From an uncultured Bacteroidia bacterium (lineage in GTDB: Bacteria; Bacteroidota; Bacteroidia; Bacteroidales; UBA932), in contig CACYGI010000005.1 of NCBI GenBank assembly GCA_902773925.1, positions 1 through 64,000 of the forward strand: a stretch of 64,000 nucleotides of DNA. Reading direction: 5' to 3'. A program made the translations under genes and the position numbers. This document shows, in pieces, positions 18,163-26,851 of this stretch (the stretch's first letter is position 1; each line of letters begins with the position of its first letter). A model generated the notes under the pieces. The model saw nothing but the letters and a program-made list of their open reading frames with translations. It was not told the origin of the DNA and searched no databases.

Positions 18163-20166
18163 TTACTGAACTTCACCGGCAGGAGCCCCGCCATCTGCGG
18201 GCTCTGCCGTCACATCTGCAGCGGCTTCTTCGCTGACCGTAACTTCGACAACCTCTGCGGCTTCAGCCTCGGCTGCAGCCTTTGCTGCACGGCAGGCCTT
18301 TATGCGGGGAATGGCGATCGCCGCACAAAGTGCGAGGATGACGATTACCCAGCAGAGAACCTTCCAGAAAGGAGTCTTCTTGCGGTACGGGTCCTTGACA
18401 GCCACCTTGGGATACTTGGCAATGCTGGTGAGCGTACGGCCGAATGCCGAGTTGACCAGGATGCGGGAGTTGATGGCCCAGCCGTTGGCGTTGAGCACCG
18501 GAGCCAGGTCGCGGCGGCGGAGCTTGAGCCAGGCGCTAAGCATCGACGGACCGGAAATCAGCAGCATAATGCCTGCAATGACTACCAGTACGCCCCACCA
18601 GGGCAGCTTGGCCAGACCGTTGAACAGGCCCGTGAATGCGCTGACCAGAAGGCCGACGGCCATACCTAATGCCGCAAAGATACCGGCGTACTTGGCGATG
18701 TCAAATGCGGGCTTCTGCTGTGCTGCAGCAGCGGGGTCGGCGGTGGCATTTTCGGCCTTGGCCGTAAGATTGCTCATCGACTCCTCTTCCTTCGCGGCGA
18801 CGCGCGCGTTGATCTTGTCCGAGATCCAGCGGCCCAGCTTGCGGTAAGGTGTCCAGAATGCCTGGGGCACGCTGATGGGGTTTTCGATGATCTTGACGAT
18901 GGTGGCGTCCCAGTCCAGACCGTTGCGGTCATAGAAGACGGCGTTCTTGCCCACGCGCATCATACGAATGTTGCCCTCGGTGACGACGGCCGCGATGGTC
19001 ATCTTCTGGCCGAGTACCTTCGAATGGCAGTCGAGATAGAGCAGATACATTCCGCTCAGGCCCGCGATATCGCCGTGACGGCCGAGGTCGGTGACCTTGA
19101 TGCAGAGCTCGCAGCAGCGCTGGTCGATGTAGAGCTTTCCGGCCTGGAAGTCTGCGAAACGATCCTCCTGGCGGCTGTAGAAGTCTGCCAGAGTTACGAA
19201 GTTCTTGAGGAAATGATAGAAGTCGCGGTGCAGGTGCAGGAAACGGTGGAGATCCTGGACGCTGCCGGCCTCGGCCTGCTGGTCAGCGAGGAACTTGTCG
19301 GCTTCCTCATTGACCGATGCTTTCCAGGCCAGATAAGTGGCCAGACGTCCCTGGACTGCCTTCCAGTCGGCTTCCGAGATGCTCTCGGCGCCGGGGAAGT
19401 CCTTGTCGAGGGCAAGCGCCTTGAGCTGCGCGAAATCAGCGGCCCAGGCCGGGTTGACCGCCTCGGTGACGGGCAGGCCCTGGCCTCCGCGGACGCGGAA
19501 GAGGGGATAGGTAGCTATCTCGTCCAGGCAGGTGGGGAGCTCCTTTGCGCTGATGGCGCTGATACGCTCTGTCGAAACGTCGAGCGCACCGGTGCTTTCG
19601 GTATCGAACGCCGCAAGGCGGCAACGCAGGAAATAGTCCTCGATCTTGGCTCCGAGCTTGTTTGCAAGGCCAAGTACGGTCTCGGTATCTGCGCCGTAGG
19701 GGAGGACGTTCTCCTCTGCCTCCTTGCCTGCGGCGGCTGCGGCTGCCAGCTCGGCGAGACGCTTTGCGGTGTCTTCCAGCGAGATGGTCTGCTTGTCGCT
19801 GCCTGCCGCCTCGAGAATGCGGGCTGCTGTCGCAGCGAGTGTCGCACCGTGTGCGTTTTCGGTATTGATGGCATCAAGCGGAAGCTCAGCCTCGGGCTTG
19901 ATGAGAATGTCGGGATCCTTGAGCGCGCCAGTAAGGTCTTCTGCTGCGGCGATCACTTCCTGCACGCGGATGCGGCCGTCGTGGTCGGTATCGAGCATCT
20001 TGAGTGTGTCGCCGTCAAATTCGAGTCCGTCGACGGGGCAGCTCAGTACGGTCCAGAGCTTCTGGTCGAGTTCCTTGAGGTGCGCGATGTCCGCGCCGGT
20101 GGTGACGTCAACGCGCGTTACGCCGCCAACCTTGCTGTATTTCCAGCGGTATTTGCCTTTTTCCAT
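18163..20166 (-). CDS. Large EF-hand membrane protein of unknown function
   Basis: The 667 aa protein contains a textbook EF-hand loop at residues 59-70 (DTDHDGRIRVQE, with D1, D3, D5, G6, I8 and E12 present), so calcium binding is likely. A long, mostly helical soluble region follows to about residue 495. Three membrane segments then lie near the C terminus (IFAALGMAVGLLVSAFTG, WGVLVVIAGIMLLISG, VLCWVIVILALCAAIAI), and the tail is rich in Ala and Glu. There is no N-terminal signal peptide, so the big domain is presumably cytoplasmic. No catalytic motif was found. It starts the minus-strand run that ends at tamL and has a TAnnTTTG site 38 bases upstream. Confidence 0.75.
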   Translation of the reverse strand: MEKGKYRWKYSKVGGVTRVDVTTGADIAHLKELDQKLWTVLSCPVDGLEFDGDTLKMLDTDHDGRIRVQEVIAAAEDLTGALKDPDILIKPEAELPLDAINTENAHGATLAATAARILEAAGSDKQTISLEDTAKRLAELAAAAAAGKEAEENVLPYGADTETVLGLANKLGAKIEDYFLRCRLAAFDTESTGALDVSTERISAISAKELPTCLDEIATYPLFRVRGGQGLPVTEAVNPAWAADFAQLKALALDKDFPGAESISEADWKAVQGRLATYLAWKASVNEEADKFLADQQAEAGSVQDLHRFLHLHRDFYHFLKNFVTLADFYSRQEDRFADFQAGKLYIDQRCCELCIKVTDLGRHGDIAGLSGMYLLYLDCHSKVLGQKMTIAAVVTEGNIRMMRVGKNAVFYDRNGLDWDATIVKIIENPISVPQAFWTPYRKLGRWISDKINARVAAKEEESMSNLTAKAENATADPAAAAQQKPAFDIAKYAGIFAALGMAVGLLVSAFTGLFNGLAKLPWWGVLVVIAGIMLLISGPSMLSAWLKLRRRDLAPVLNANGWAINSRILVNSAFGRTLTSIAKYPKVAVKDPYRKKTPFWKVLCWVIVILALCAAIAIPRIKACRAAKAAAEAEAAEVVEVTVSEEAAADVTAEPADGGAPAGEVQ

Positions 20167-20203
20167 AAGTAGAGGTTAATAGTTTGTTTGCATTCTTAAA
20201 TCA

Positions 20204-20211
20204 CAAATGTA
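20204..20211 (-). promoter_or_regulatory. Putative -7 element for the EF-hand gene
   Basis: Minus-strand reading is TACATTTG, a match to TAnnTTTG, 38 bases upstream of the ATG at 20166. It sits back to back with a plus-strand site at 20234-20241 in the 98-base divergent intergenic region. Confidence 0.55.
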
Positions 20212-20233
20212 GTTATTTTTATCAATTCTTGAT

Positions 20234-20241
20234 TATATTTG
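20234..20241 (+). promoter_or_regulatory. Putative -7 element for the TGS-domain kinase gene
   Basis: The plus-strand site TATATTTG matches the Bacteroidota consensus and lies 23 bases upstream of the chosen ATG at 20265. This also supports that start over the upstream in-frame ATG at 20184, which would lie before the promoter. Confidence 0.6.
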
Positions 20242-20264
20242 CATGCAATAAAGCCGCACCTCCA

Positions 20265-21944
20265 ATGCTTAAGATTTATTGCAAGAATACCCGTACCACG
20301 AAGGAATTCGCGGAGGGCACGACGCTCCTCGAGATGCTTCCCCAGTTTGAGTTCGAGCACCGTCACCGCATCGTTTCAGCCAAGGTCAACAACGTCTCGC
20401 AGGGACTCAAGTTCCGCGTCTTCAACAATCGCGACGTCGAATATCTCGACGCCACGAGTGCCAGCGGCCGCAGGGTTTACTGCCGTTCGCTGAGCTTTAT
20501 GCTGTGCAAGGCGGCGAGGGATGTCTTCCACGGCAGCAGCATTTCGATGAAGCATCCGATATCGAACGGCTATTATTGCGAGATGCACAAGGCCGACGGA
20601 AGCCTCGCAACGGTGGAGGATATCTCGCTGCTGCGCGCGAGGATGGATGAGCTTGTGCGCTCCGATATGCAGTTCCGGCGCTATGAGGTGCGGACGGAGG
20701 ATGCGATTCAGATTTTCCGCCGTGAGGGCTACGATGACAAGGTAAAGCTATTCGAGACATCGGGCCAGGTATATACGGACTATTATACGCTCGGCGACAC
20801 GCCGGATTATTATTACGGCCGCCTCGTGCCTTCGACCGGTTATCTCAAGGTCTGGGGGCTCGAGCCTCACTACGGAGGTATGGTGCTGCGCGTCCCCGAC
20901 CGCAACGACCCTGACACTCTGGCTCCATTCGTCGATCAGCCCAAGACCTACGAGGTGTTCAACGAAGACCTGCGATGGAATTCGATCATGGGCCTGGCAA
21001 ATGTCGGCGATGTCAACCACGCCTGCCTCAAGGGCAGCGCCAGCGAGCTGATCCAGATTGCGGAGGCTCTGCAGGAGAAGAAGATAGTCCAGATCGCAGA
21101 GGAGATCGCCCACCGCGCCTCTGATGAGGATAATCCTGTGAAGCTCGTGCTGATCACCGGGCCTTCGAGCAGCGGCAAGACCACATTCTGCCGGCGCCTG
21201 AGCCTCCAGCTCAAGTGCTGCGGACTCCGGCCGCTGTCATTCTCGACAGATGATTATTTCGTCAACCGCATAGATACCCCGAAGCTTCCGGACGGCAGCT
21301 ACGATTTCGACAATTTCGAGACGGTGGACCACTATTCGCTGCAGAAGGATCTGGAACGCCTGCTCTCGGGCGAGGAAGTCGATGTGCCGGAGTTCAATTT
21401 CGTCACCGGCCGCCGCGAATACAACGGCAAGAAGCTGAAGATGACACCCGGTTCGGTGGTGATCCTCGAGGGTATCCACGCGCTCAATCCCGCGCTGACG
21501 GACCAGATTGCCGACAGCCTCAAGTTCAAGATTTTCATTTCCACCCTCACGAGCATCCCTCTGGACAATCACAATTGGGTGCCCACGAGCGACAACCGTC
21601 TGCTGCGCCGCATCATCCGCGATTACCGCAAGGGGGCATTCACGGCCCGCGAGACCATCAGCCAGTGGCCTGCCGTGCGCGATGCCGAGGAGAAGTGGAT
21701 CGATCCATATCAGGAGAACGCCGACGTGATGTTCAATTCGGCATACCTTATCGAGTTTGCGGTCATCCGCAATTTCGCCGAGCCGATCCTTTCGAGCGTT
21801 CCGAAAAACTGTCCGGAGTACTCCGAGGCGCACCGCCTGCTCAAGTTCATCCATTATTTCACGCCGGTATCCGACAACGAGATACCGCCCACATCGCTGC
21901 TGCGTGAGTTCGTCGGCGGCAGCCTCTATGATTTCCGAAGGTAA
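20265..21944 (+). CDS. TGS-domain nucleoside/uridine kinase-like protein
   Basis: The 559 aa protein combines an N-terminal TGS domain (IYCKNTRTTKEFAEGTTLLE), a threonyl-tRNA-synthetase editing-domain-like region (about 60-200, PISNGYYCEM) and a C-terminal phosphoribulokinase/uridine kinase domain with P-loop ITGPSSSGKTTFCRRL and the lid region NRLLRRIIRDYRKG. Family members are annotated as nucleoside kinases; the likely reaction is ATP-dependent phosphorylation of uridine/cytidine, though the TGS part suggests nucleotide- or RNA-linked control. ATG at 20265 is preferred: homology begins there and the promoter-like site lies just upstream. Its stop overlaps the next start (TAATG). Confidence 0.88.
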   Translation: MLKIYCKNTRTTKEFAEGTTLLEMLPQFEFEHRHRIVSAKVNNVSQGLKFRVFNNRDVEYLDATSASGRRVYCRSLSFMLCKAARDVFHGSSISMKHPISNGYYCEMHKADGSLATVEDISLLRARMDELVRSDMQFRRYEVRTEDAIQIFRREGYDDKVKLFETSGQVYTDYYTLGDTPDYYYGRLVPSTGYLKVWGLEPHYGGMVLRVPDRNDPDTLAPFVDQPKTYEVFNEDLRWNSIMGLANVGDVNHACLKGSASELIQIAEALQEKKIVQIAEEIAHRASDEDNPVKLVLITGPSSSGKTTFCRRLSLQLKCCGLRPLSFSTDDYFVNRIDTPKLPDGSYDFDNFETVDHYSLQKDLERLLSGEEVDVPEFNFVTGRREYNGKKLKMTPGSVVILEGIHALNPALTDQIADSLKFKIFISTLTSIPLDNHNWVPTSDNRLLRRIIRDYRKGAFTARETISQWPAVRDAEEKWIDPYQENADVMFNSAYLIEFAVIRNFAEPILSSVPKNCPEYSEAHRLLKFIHYFTPVSDNEIPPTSLLREFVGGSLYDFRR

Positions 21945-22885
21945 TGGGCGCTGAAGTTACTCCGTGGGTCAAAATGTCCTCGCTCATCGAGGATGACTAC
22001 CATCTGCTCGCGCTGCTGATGCGGGTGGGGATCACCGAGTCATTCGGAGAGCGTACGGTCGATGACCTGTGCTCCCGGGCCGGATTGGACACGGAGACTT
22101 TCATTCAGATCTGCCGTACGTTTTGCGACAGCGAGTACCGCGCCCCCGCGCAGGTGCTCCGCCGCTGCCGCGTAGATGATATCATCCGGTATCTGCACCA
22201 TTCCCACGAGTATTACCTCAATACCGCCCTGGTTTCGCTTCATTCGCTTCTCGAAGAGCTCGTCGCTCCCGCTCCGAATGCGCTGAAGCGGGTCATCCGA
22301 AAGTTCTTCGAGGATTATCGTGACGATCTTCAAAACCATTTCGATTACGAGGAGAATATGCTGATCCCATATCTGCTGGACCTTCTGCGGGGCGTGGGCG
22401 GGCATCAGTCATCCTCGCTCCGGCTGCTTGAGGGCCACCCTCATATGAAGGCGTCCCTGTCCGATCTGAAGTCCCTGATAATGAATTCGCTGCCAGCGGC
22501 CTGCGACAGCGTCTCGCGCATCTCGACGCTGATGTTCATATTCGAGCTTGAGGAGGATGTGGAGCGCCATACGCGCATCGAGGATCGGATGCTCGTGCCG
22601 ATTATCCGCCTGATCGAGAATCCGCGCACGCCATCTGCGACCGACGCTCAGGACGGGGAGGACGACCTTTCTCGAGGGGAATTGTCCGACCGTGAAAAGG
22701 AGATCCTCGTGGGCGTGGCGAAGGGCCTGCTTAACAAGGAAATCGCTGACCAGTACAATATCTCCATCAATACAGTCATTACTCATCGCAAGAATATCAC
22801 GCGCAAGACCGGCATCAAGACCGTGTCCGGCCTGACCGTTTATGCCATCCTCAACAACTTGATAGATATAAATAGCATCGAATAA
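21944..22885 (+). CDS. Hemerythrin-domain/LuxR-type HTH fusion regulator
   Basis: The 313 aa protein has a helical middle region with hemerythrin-like metal-ligand spacing (LHHSHEYYL, NHFDYEENMLIPYLL, then EGHPHM and ERHTRIEDRMLVP), fitting a di-iron HHE domain related to the iron-sulfur-repair protein family. Residues about 245-310 form a LuxR/FixJ-type helix-turn-helix (LSDREKEILVGVAKGLLNKE, SINTVITHRKNITRKTGIK). This suggests a transcription factor that senses O2, NO or iron through the di-iron site. No phospho-receiver domain is present. It is translationally coupled to the kinase gene by a TAATG overlap. Confidence 0.85.
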   Translation: MGAEVTPWVKMSSLIEDDYHLLALLMRVGITESFGERTVDDLCSRAGLDTETFIQICRTFCDSEYRAPAQVLRRCRVDDIIRYLHHSHEYYLNTALVSLHSLLEELVAPAPNALKRVIRKFFEDYRDDLQNHFDYEENMLIPYLLDLLRGVGGHQSSSLRLLEGHPHMKASLSDLKSLIMNSLPAACDSVSRISTLMFIFELEEDVERHTRIEDRMLVPIIRLIENPRTPSATDAQDGEDDLSRGELSDREKEILVGVAKGLLNKEIADQYNISINTVITHRKNITRKTGIKTVSGLTVYAILNNLIDINSIE

Positions 22886-22895
22886 AAATTATTGC

Positions 22896-22903
22896 TATAT
22901 TTG
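22896..22903 (+). promoter_or_regulatory. Putative -7 element for sdaA
   Basis: The site reads TATATTTG, 19 bases before the sdaA ATG, in the 37-base gap after the hemerythrin-LuxR gene. No clear -33 TTTG was seen. Confidence 0.55.
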
Positions 22904-22922
22904 TAAGGATACACTTACAAGA

Positions 22923-24128
22923 ATGGATTCGATAATCAATATCTACAAGATAGGCCACGGCCCTTCGAGCAGTCATACGATGGGCCCCCGCAGGGCGGCG
23001 GAATTGTTTCTCGAGCGCACCCCGCAGGCCGTATCTTATCGCGTTACTCTCTATGGCAGCCTCGCTGCGACAGGCCGGGGCCACCTCACCGACAAGACTA
23101 TCATCGAGGCACTCGATCCCCGTCAGGTCGAGATTGTATGGAAGCCCGAGATCGTGCCTTCGTTCCATACCAACGGCATGCTCTTCGAGGCTCTGGATGC
23201 CGGCGGCGCGGTCATCGACAACTGGAAGGTGTACAGCATCGGAGGCGGTTCGATAGCAGAGGAGGGCCGTCGTCTGGCCGAGCCCGACATCTATCCGCAT
23301 ACCACGATGAAGCAGATCCGCAAGTATGTGGAGGACGAGGGGATTCCTTTCTGGGAGTATGTAGAGAGATTCGAGTCGCACGAACTTCCCGTTCATCTTG
23401 CAAAGGTGTGGGATCAGATGCAGGCCACCATCCTCGAAGGCCTTTCCAATGACCGCGTGATTCCGGGCAGCCTGCACCTTCGCAGCCAGGCCCGCCAGTA
23501 TTATACGCGTGCCTCCAGTTACAAGCCCTCGCTGCAGAGCCGTTCGCTGGTTATGTCGTATGCGCTTGCCACTTCGGAGCAGAATGCCCGCGGCGGCCTC
23601 ATCGTTACGGCTCCGACCTGCGGTTCGGCCGGCGTGCTTCCCGCAGTCCTGTATCATCTGAAGACCAATCACGGTTTCCCGGACAGGGATATTATCAAGG
23701 CTCTGGCTACAGCCGGTATTTTCGGCAACCTGATCAAGCACAACGCTTCGATTTCCGGTGCGGAAGTGGGTTGCCAGGGCGAGGTAGGCAGCGCCTGCGT
23801 CATGGCTGCCGTCGCAGCCACCCAGATTTTCGGCGGCACGCCCAAGCAGATCGAGTGCTCGGCGGAGATGGCTATGGAGAACAATCTCGGCCTGACCTGC
23901 GATCCGGTCTGCGGGCTTGTCCAGATCCCGTGCATCGAGCGCAATGCGATGGCCGCCCTTCGCGCGCTTGACGTCAATCTCTACGCTCTTCTGGGCGACG
24001 GTGGCCGCATGGTCTCCTTCGACAAGGTCGTCGAGACGATGAAACTTACCGGCAAGGACCTGCCCAGCCTCTACAAGGAGACCTCGCAGGGCGGTCTTGC
24101 AAAGGTCCTTCACAAGAATTCTGATTAA
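22923..24128 (+). CDS. sdaA: L-serine ammonia-lyase, iron-sulfur type, single chain
   Basis: The enzyme deaminates L-serine to pyruvate and ammonia. The 401 aa chain fuses the beta domain (N-terminal, with GPSSSHTMGPRRAAE) to the alpha domain that carries the [4Fe-4S] cluster. Cluster cysteines are visible in TAPTCGSAGVLPA, EVGSACVMAAVAA and CDPVCGLVQIPC. Anaerobic growth fits the oxygen-labile cluster. A promoter-like site lies directly upstream; glmS follows after 20 bases. Confidence 0.95.
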   Translation: MDSIINIYKIGHGPSSSHTMGPRRAAELFLERTPQAVSYRVTLYGSLAATGRGHLTDKTIIEALDPRQVEIVWKPEIVPSFHTNGMLFEALDAGGAVIDNWKVYSIGGGSIAEEGRRLAEPDIYPHTTMKQIRKYVEDEGIPFWEYVERFESHELPVHLAKVWDQMQATILEGLSNDRVIPGSLHLRSQARQYYTRASSYKPSLQSRSLVMSYALATSEQNARGGLIVTAPTCGSAGVLPAVLYHLKTNHGFPDRDIIKALATAGIFGNLIKHNASISGAEVGCQGEVGSACVMAAVAATQIFGGTPKQIECSAEMAMENNLGLTCDPVCGLVQIPCIERNAMAALRALDVNLYALLGDGGRMVSFDKVVETMKLTGKDLPSLYKETSQGGLAKVLHKNSD

Positions 24129-24148
24129 AACATTAAAACGATACTTAT

Positions 24149-25990
24149 ATGTGTGGAATTGTAGGTTATCTTGGTGAAAGGGATGCATATCCCATTCTTA
24201 TCAAGGGTTTGAGCCGCCTCGAATACCGTGGCTACGACAGCGCGGGCGTCGCTCTTATCAACGGCAATGGCAATCTGGTCATTTACAAGTCCAAGGGCAA
24301 GGTCGCCGATCTTGACAATCTGGTCAAGGGCAAGGACCTTTCCGGCTCGACCGGTATAGCGCATACCCGCTGGGCAACGCACGGCGAGCCCAATGATGTC
24401 AATGCGCACCCGCATTTTTCCGAGTCGGGCAACCTGGCTCTGATCCACAACGGTATCATCGAGAATTACAAGTCTCTGCGCACGGAGCTTTCCAGCCACG
24501 GATATCATTTCCACAGTTCGACCGATACCGAGGCCATAGTGCAGCTCATCGAGTACATTATGGACTCGCACCATATCACTCTCGAGGAGGCAGTTCCCCT
24601 CGCTCTTGGCAACCTGGTCGGCGCCTATGCGCTGGTGATTGTCAACAAGAAGGATCCCGACAGCCTCATCGCGGCCCGCAAGGGCAGCCCGCTGCTGATC
24701 GGCGTGGGTGAGAACGAATTCTTCGTCGGATCGGACGCGACTCCTATCGTCGAGTACACTGACAAGGTCGTCTATCTCGATGACGAGCAGATTGCATATA
24801 TGCGCAAGGGCAAGGAGATGGTCATTACCGACATCAACAAAGTCAAGAAGACTCCCGTCGTCAAGAAGCTCAATATGAGCCTCAGCCAGATCGAAAAGGG
24901 CGGCTTCCCGCACTTTATGCTCAAAGAGATTTTCGAGCAGCCGTCGGCTCTCGAGACTTCTATGACCGGCCGTCTCTACGAGAAGGAGAGCGGCGTGAAG
25001 CTTACCGGTATCATTGACAACAAGGAGCGCATCCTTGCGGCGCGCCGTTTCATCATCTGCGCCTGCGGTACTTCGTGGCACGCCGGCCTTATCGGCAAAT
25101 ATATCCTCGAGGAGCTTACGCGCAAGCCTGTGGAGGTCGAGTATTCTTCGGAGTTCCGCTACCGCAAACCGGTGCTTTTCCCGGATGACGTGGTGATTGC
25201 CATTTCGCAGTCCGGCGAGACTGCCGATACCCTGGCCGCCATCCAGCTCGCAAAGGAGTCGGGTTGCTTCCTCTTCGGTATCTGCAACGTGGTCGGTTCG
25301 TCCATTCCGCGCACGACCGATACCGGTATCTATACGCACGTGGGTCCGGAGATCGGCGTAGCTTCGACCAAGGCATTTACCGCCCAGGTAGCGACGCTCA
25401 TCCAGCTGGCCATAGCCATCGCTGAGCTCGACGGCCGCGAACCCGAGCTGCGCCGCGAGATTATTTCCGAGCTTGTCAAGATTCCTTCAAAGATTGCCAA
25501 GATCCTGGAGCAGGATCAGATGATCGCGGACTATTCGAAGACTTTTACTTATGCCCGCAACTTTATCTATCTTGGCCGAGGCTACAACTATCCCGTGGCT
25601 CTTGAGGGTGCCCTCAAGCTCAAGGAGATCTCTTATATCCACGCCGAGGGTTATCCTGCAGCCGAGATGAAGCACGGCCCGATCGCGCTGATCGACGAGG
25701 AGATGCCGGTGGTCGTGATTGCGCCGCGCCGCGGCAATTATGAGAAGATCGTAAGCAATATCCAGGAGGTCAAGGCCCGCAAGGGCAAGGTGATAGCCAT
25801 CGTGACCGAAGGCGATACCGAGGTCAAGTCGATGTCGGATTTCTATATCGAGATTCCCGATACGATCGACTGCCTTACTCCGCTGCTGACGGTTATCCCT
25901 CTGCAGCTCTTCTCGTATCATATCGCAATTGCAAAGGGCCGCGACGTGGACCAGCCGCGCAATCTTGCAAAGTCAGTGACAGTAGAATAG
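24149..25990 (+). CDS. glmS: Glutamine--fructose-6-phosphate aminotransferase GlmS
   Basis: GlmS makes glucosamine 6-phosphate from fructose 6-phosphate and glutamine, the entry step to peptidoglycan and LPS amino sugars. The 613 aa protein starts MCGIVGYLG, with Cys2 as the glutaminase nucleophile after Met removal. The Ntn glutaminase domain (to about 240) includes HTRWATHG, and two SIS domains follow (CACGTSWHAG, ISQSGETADT, GRGYNYPVALEGALKLKEIS). The C-terminal AKSVTVE tail is typical. No glmS ribozyme precedes it: only 20 bases separate it from sdaA. Confidence 0.97.
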   Translation: MCGIVGYLGERDAYPILIKGLSRLEYRGYDSAGVALINGNGNLVIYKSKGKVADLDNLVKGKDLSGSTGIAHTRWATHGEPNDVNAHPHFSESGNLALIHNGIIENYKSLRTELSSHGYHFHSSTDTEAIVQLIEYIMDSHHITLEEAVPLALGNLVGAYALVIVNKKDPDSLIAARKGSPLLIGVGENEFFVGSDATPIVEYTDKVVYLDDEQIAYMRKGKEMVITDINKVKKTPVVKKLNMSLSQIEKGGFPHFMLKEIFEQPSALETSMTGRLYEKESGVKLTGIIDNKERILAARRFIICACGTSWHAGLIGKYILEELTRKPVEVEYSSEFRYRKPVLFPDDVVIAISQSGETADTLAAIQLAKESGCFLFGICNVVGSSIPRTTDTGIYTHVGPEIGVASTKAFTAQVATLIQLAIAIAELDGREPELRREIISELVKIPSKIAKILEQDQMIADYSKTFTYARNFIYLGRGYNYPVALEGALKLKEISYIHAEGYPAAEMKHGPIALIDEEMPVVVIAPRRGNYEKIVSNIQEVKARKGKVIAIVTEGDTEVKSMSDFYIEIPDTIDCLTPLLTVIPLQLFSYHIAIAKGRDVDQPRNLAKSVTVE

Positions 25991-25997
25991 TTTTCGG

Positions 25998-26846
25998 ATG
26001 GCTCAGATAATTGACGGACGCGCTATCGCCGCAGGGCTATACGAGCAGATGCGGCAGGAGGTCGAAGAGCTTGACGCCCGCTATGGACGCCGCCCGGGGC
26101 TTTATGTGATCATAGTCGGTGAGGATCCTGCAAGCCAGGTGTATGTCCGCAACAAGGAGATTGCGGCCCGCAAGGTAGGGATGGTCTCGGAGGCTATCCG
26201 CCTTCCCGGGAGCACTTCGCAGGAGGAGCTTCTTTCGGTGATAGATTCGCTGAACCGCGACCCTGCCGTGGACGGCATTCTGGTGCAGTTGCCCCTTCCC
26301 TCGCACATCGACAAGGATACGGTCATTGCGGCCGTGGCTCCGGACAAGGACGTTGACGGATTTTTCGGAATGAAGTCCGGCCTCACCCTCAAGGCGGGTT
26401 ATGTGGCTCCGTGCACCCCGCGCGCTGCCATTCACCTGATCCGCACTACGGGGATGAAGATCGAGGGCTCGCACGCCCTGGTCATCGGACGCGGCGAGCT
26501 TGTCGGCAAGCCGGTCGCCGGCCTGCTGCTCGGCGAAAATGCCACCGTCACCATCGCTCATTCACGTACGCGCAATCTCCGCGACCTGGCCCTTACGGCC
26601 GATATCATCGTCGCGGCTGTCGGGCGTCCGCATCTTGTGACGGGCGATATGGTGAAGCCCGGCGCTGTGCTTATTGACGTGGGTATCAATACGCTTGAGG
26701 ATGGCAGCATCGTGGGCGATATCGATTTCGAGGCGGCCTGCCAGAGGGCGGGGTATATCACTCCGGTGCCCGGAGGCGTCGGCCCTATGACTATCGCGAT
26801 GCTTATGCGCAATACGCTTGACTGTTACAGCAAACACATCAGTTAG
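25998..26846 (+). CDS. folD: Methylenetetrahydrofolate dehydrogenase/cyclohydrolase FolD
   Basis: FolD interconverts 5,10-methylene-, methenyl- and 10-formyl-THF. The 282 aa protein has the active-site YVRNK (Tyr-X3-Lys), VQLPLPSHID, DVDGF and the NADP-binding GRGELVGKPVAGLLL and PGGVGPMT motifs. It lies 7 bases after glmS. Functionally it can take up the one-carbon units released by histidine degradation through FtcD (47518-49227) and by serine metabolism. Confidence 0.97.
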   Translation: MAQIIDGRAIAAGLYEQMRQEVEELDARYGRRPGLYVIIVGEDPASQVYVRNKEIAARKVGMVSEAIRLPGSTSQEELLSVIDSLNRDPAVDGILVQLPLPSHIDKDTVIAAVAPDKDVDGFFGMKSGLTLKAGYVAPCTPRAAIHLIRTTGMKIEGSHALVIGRGELVGKPVAGLLLGENATVTIAHSRTRNLRDLALTADIIVAAVGRPHLVTGDMVKPGAVLIDVGINTLEDGSIVGDIDFEAACQRAGYITPVPGGVGPMTIAMLMRNTLDCYSKHIS

Positions 26847-26851
26847 TTACT

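Noticed and set aside
24129-24148. glmS ribozyme upstream of glmS
   Set aside because: Only 20 bases separate sdaA from glmS, too little for the ribozyme.
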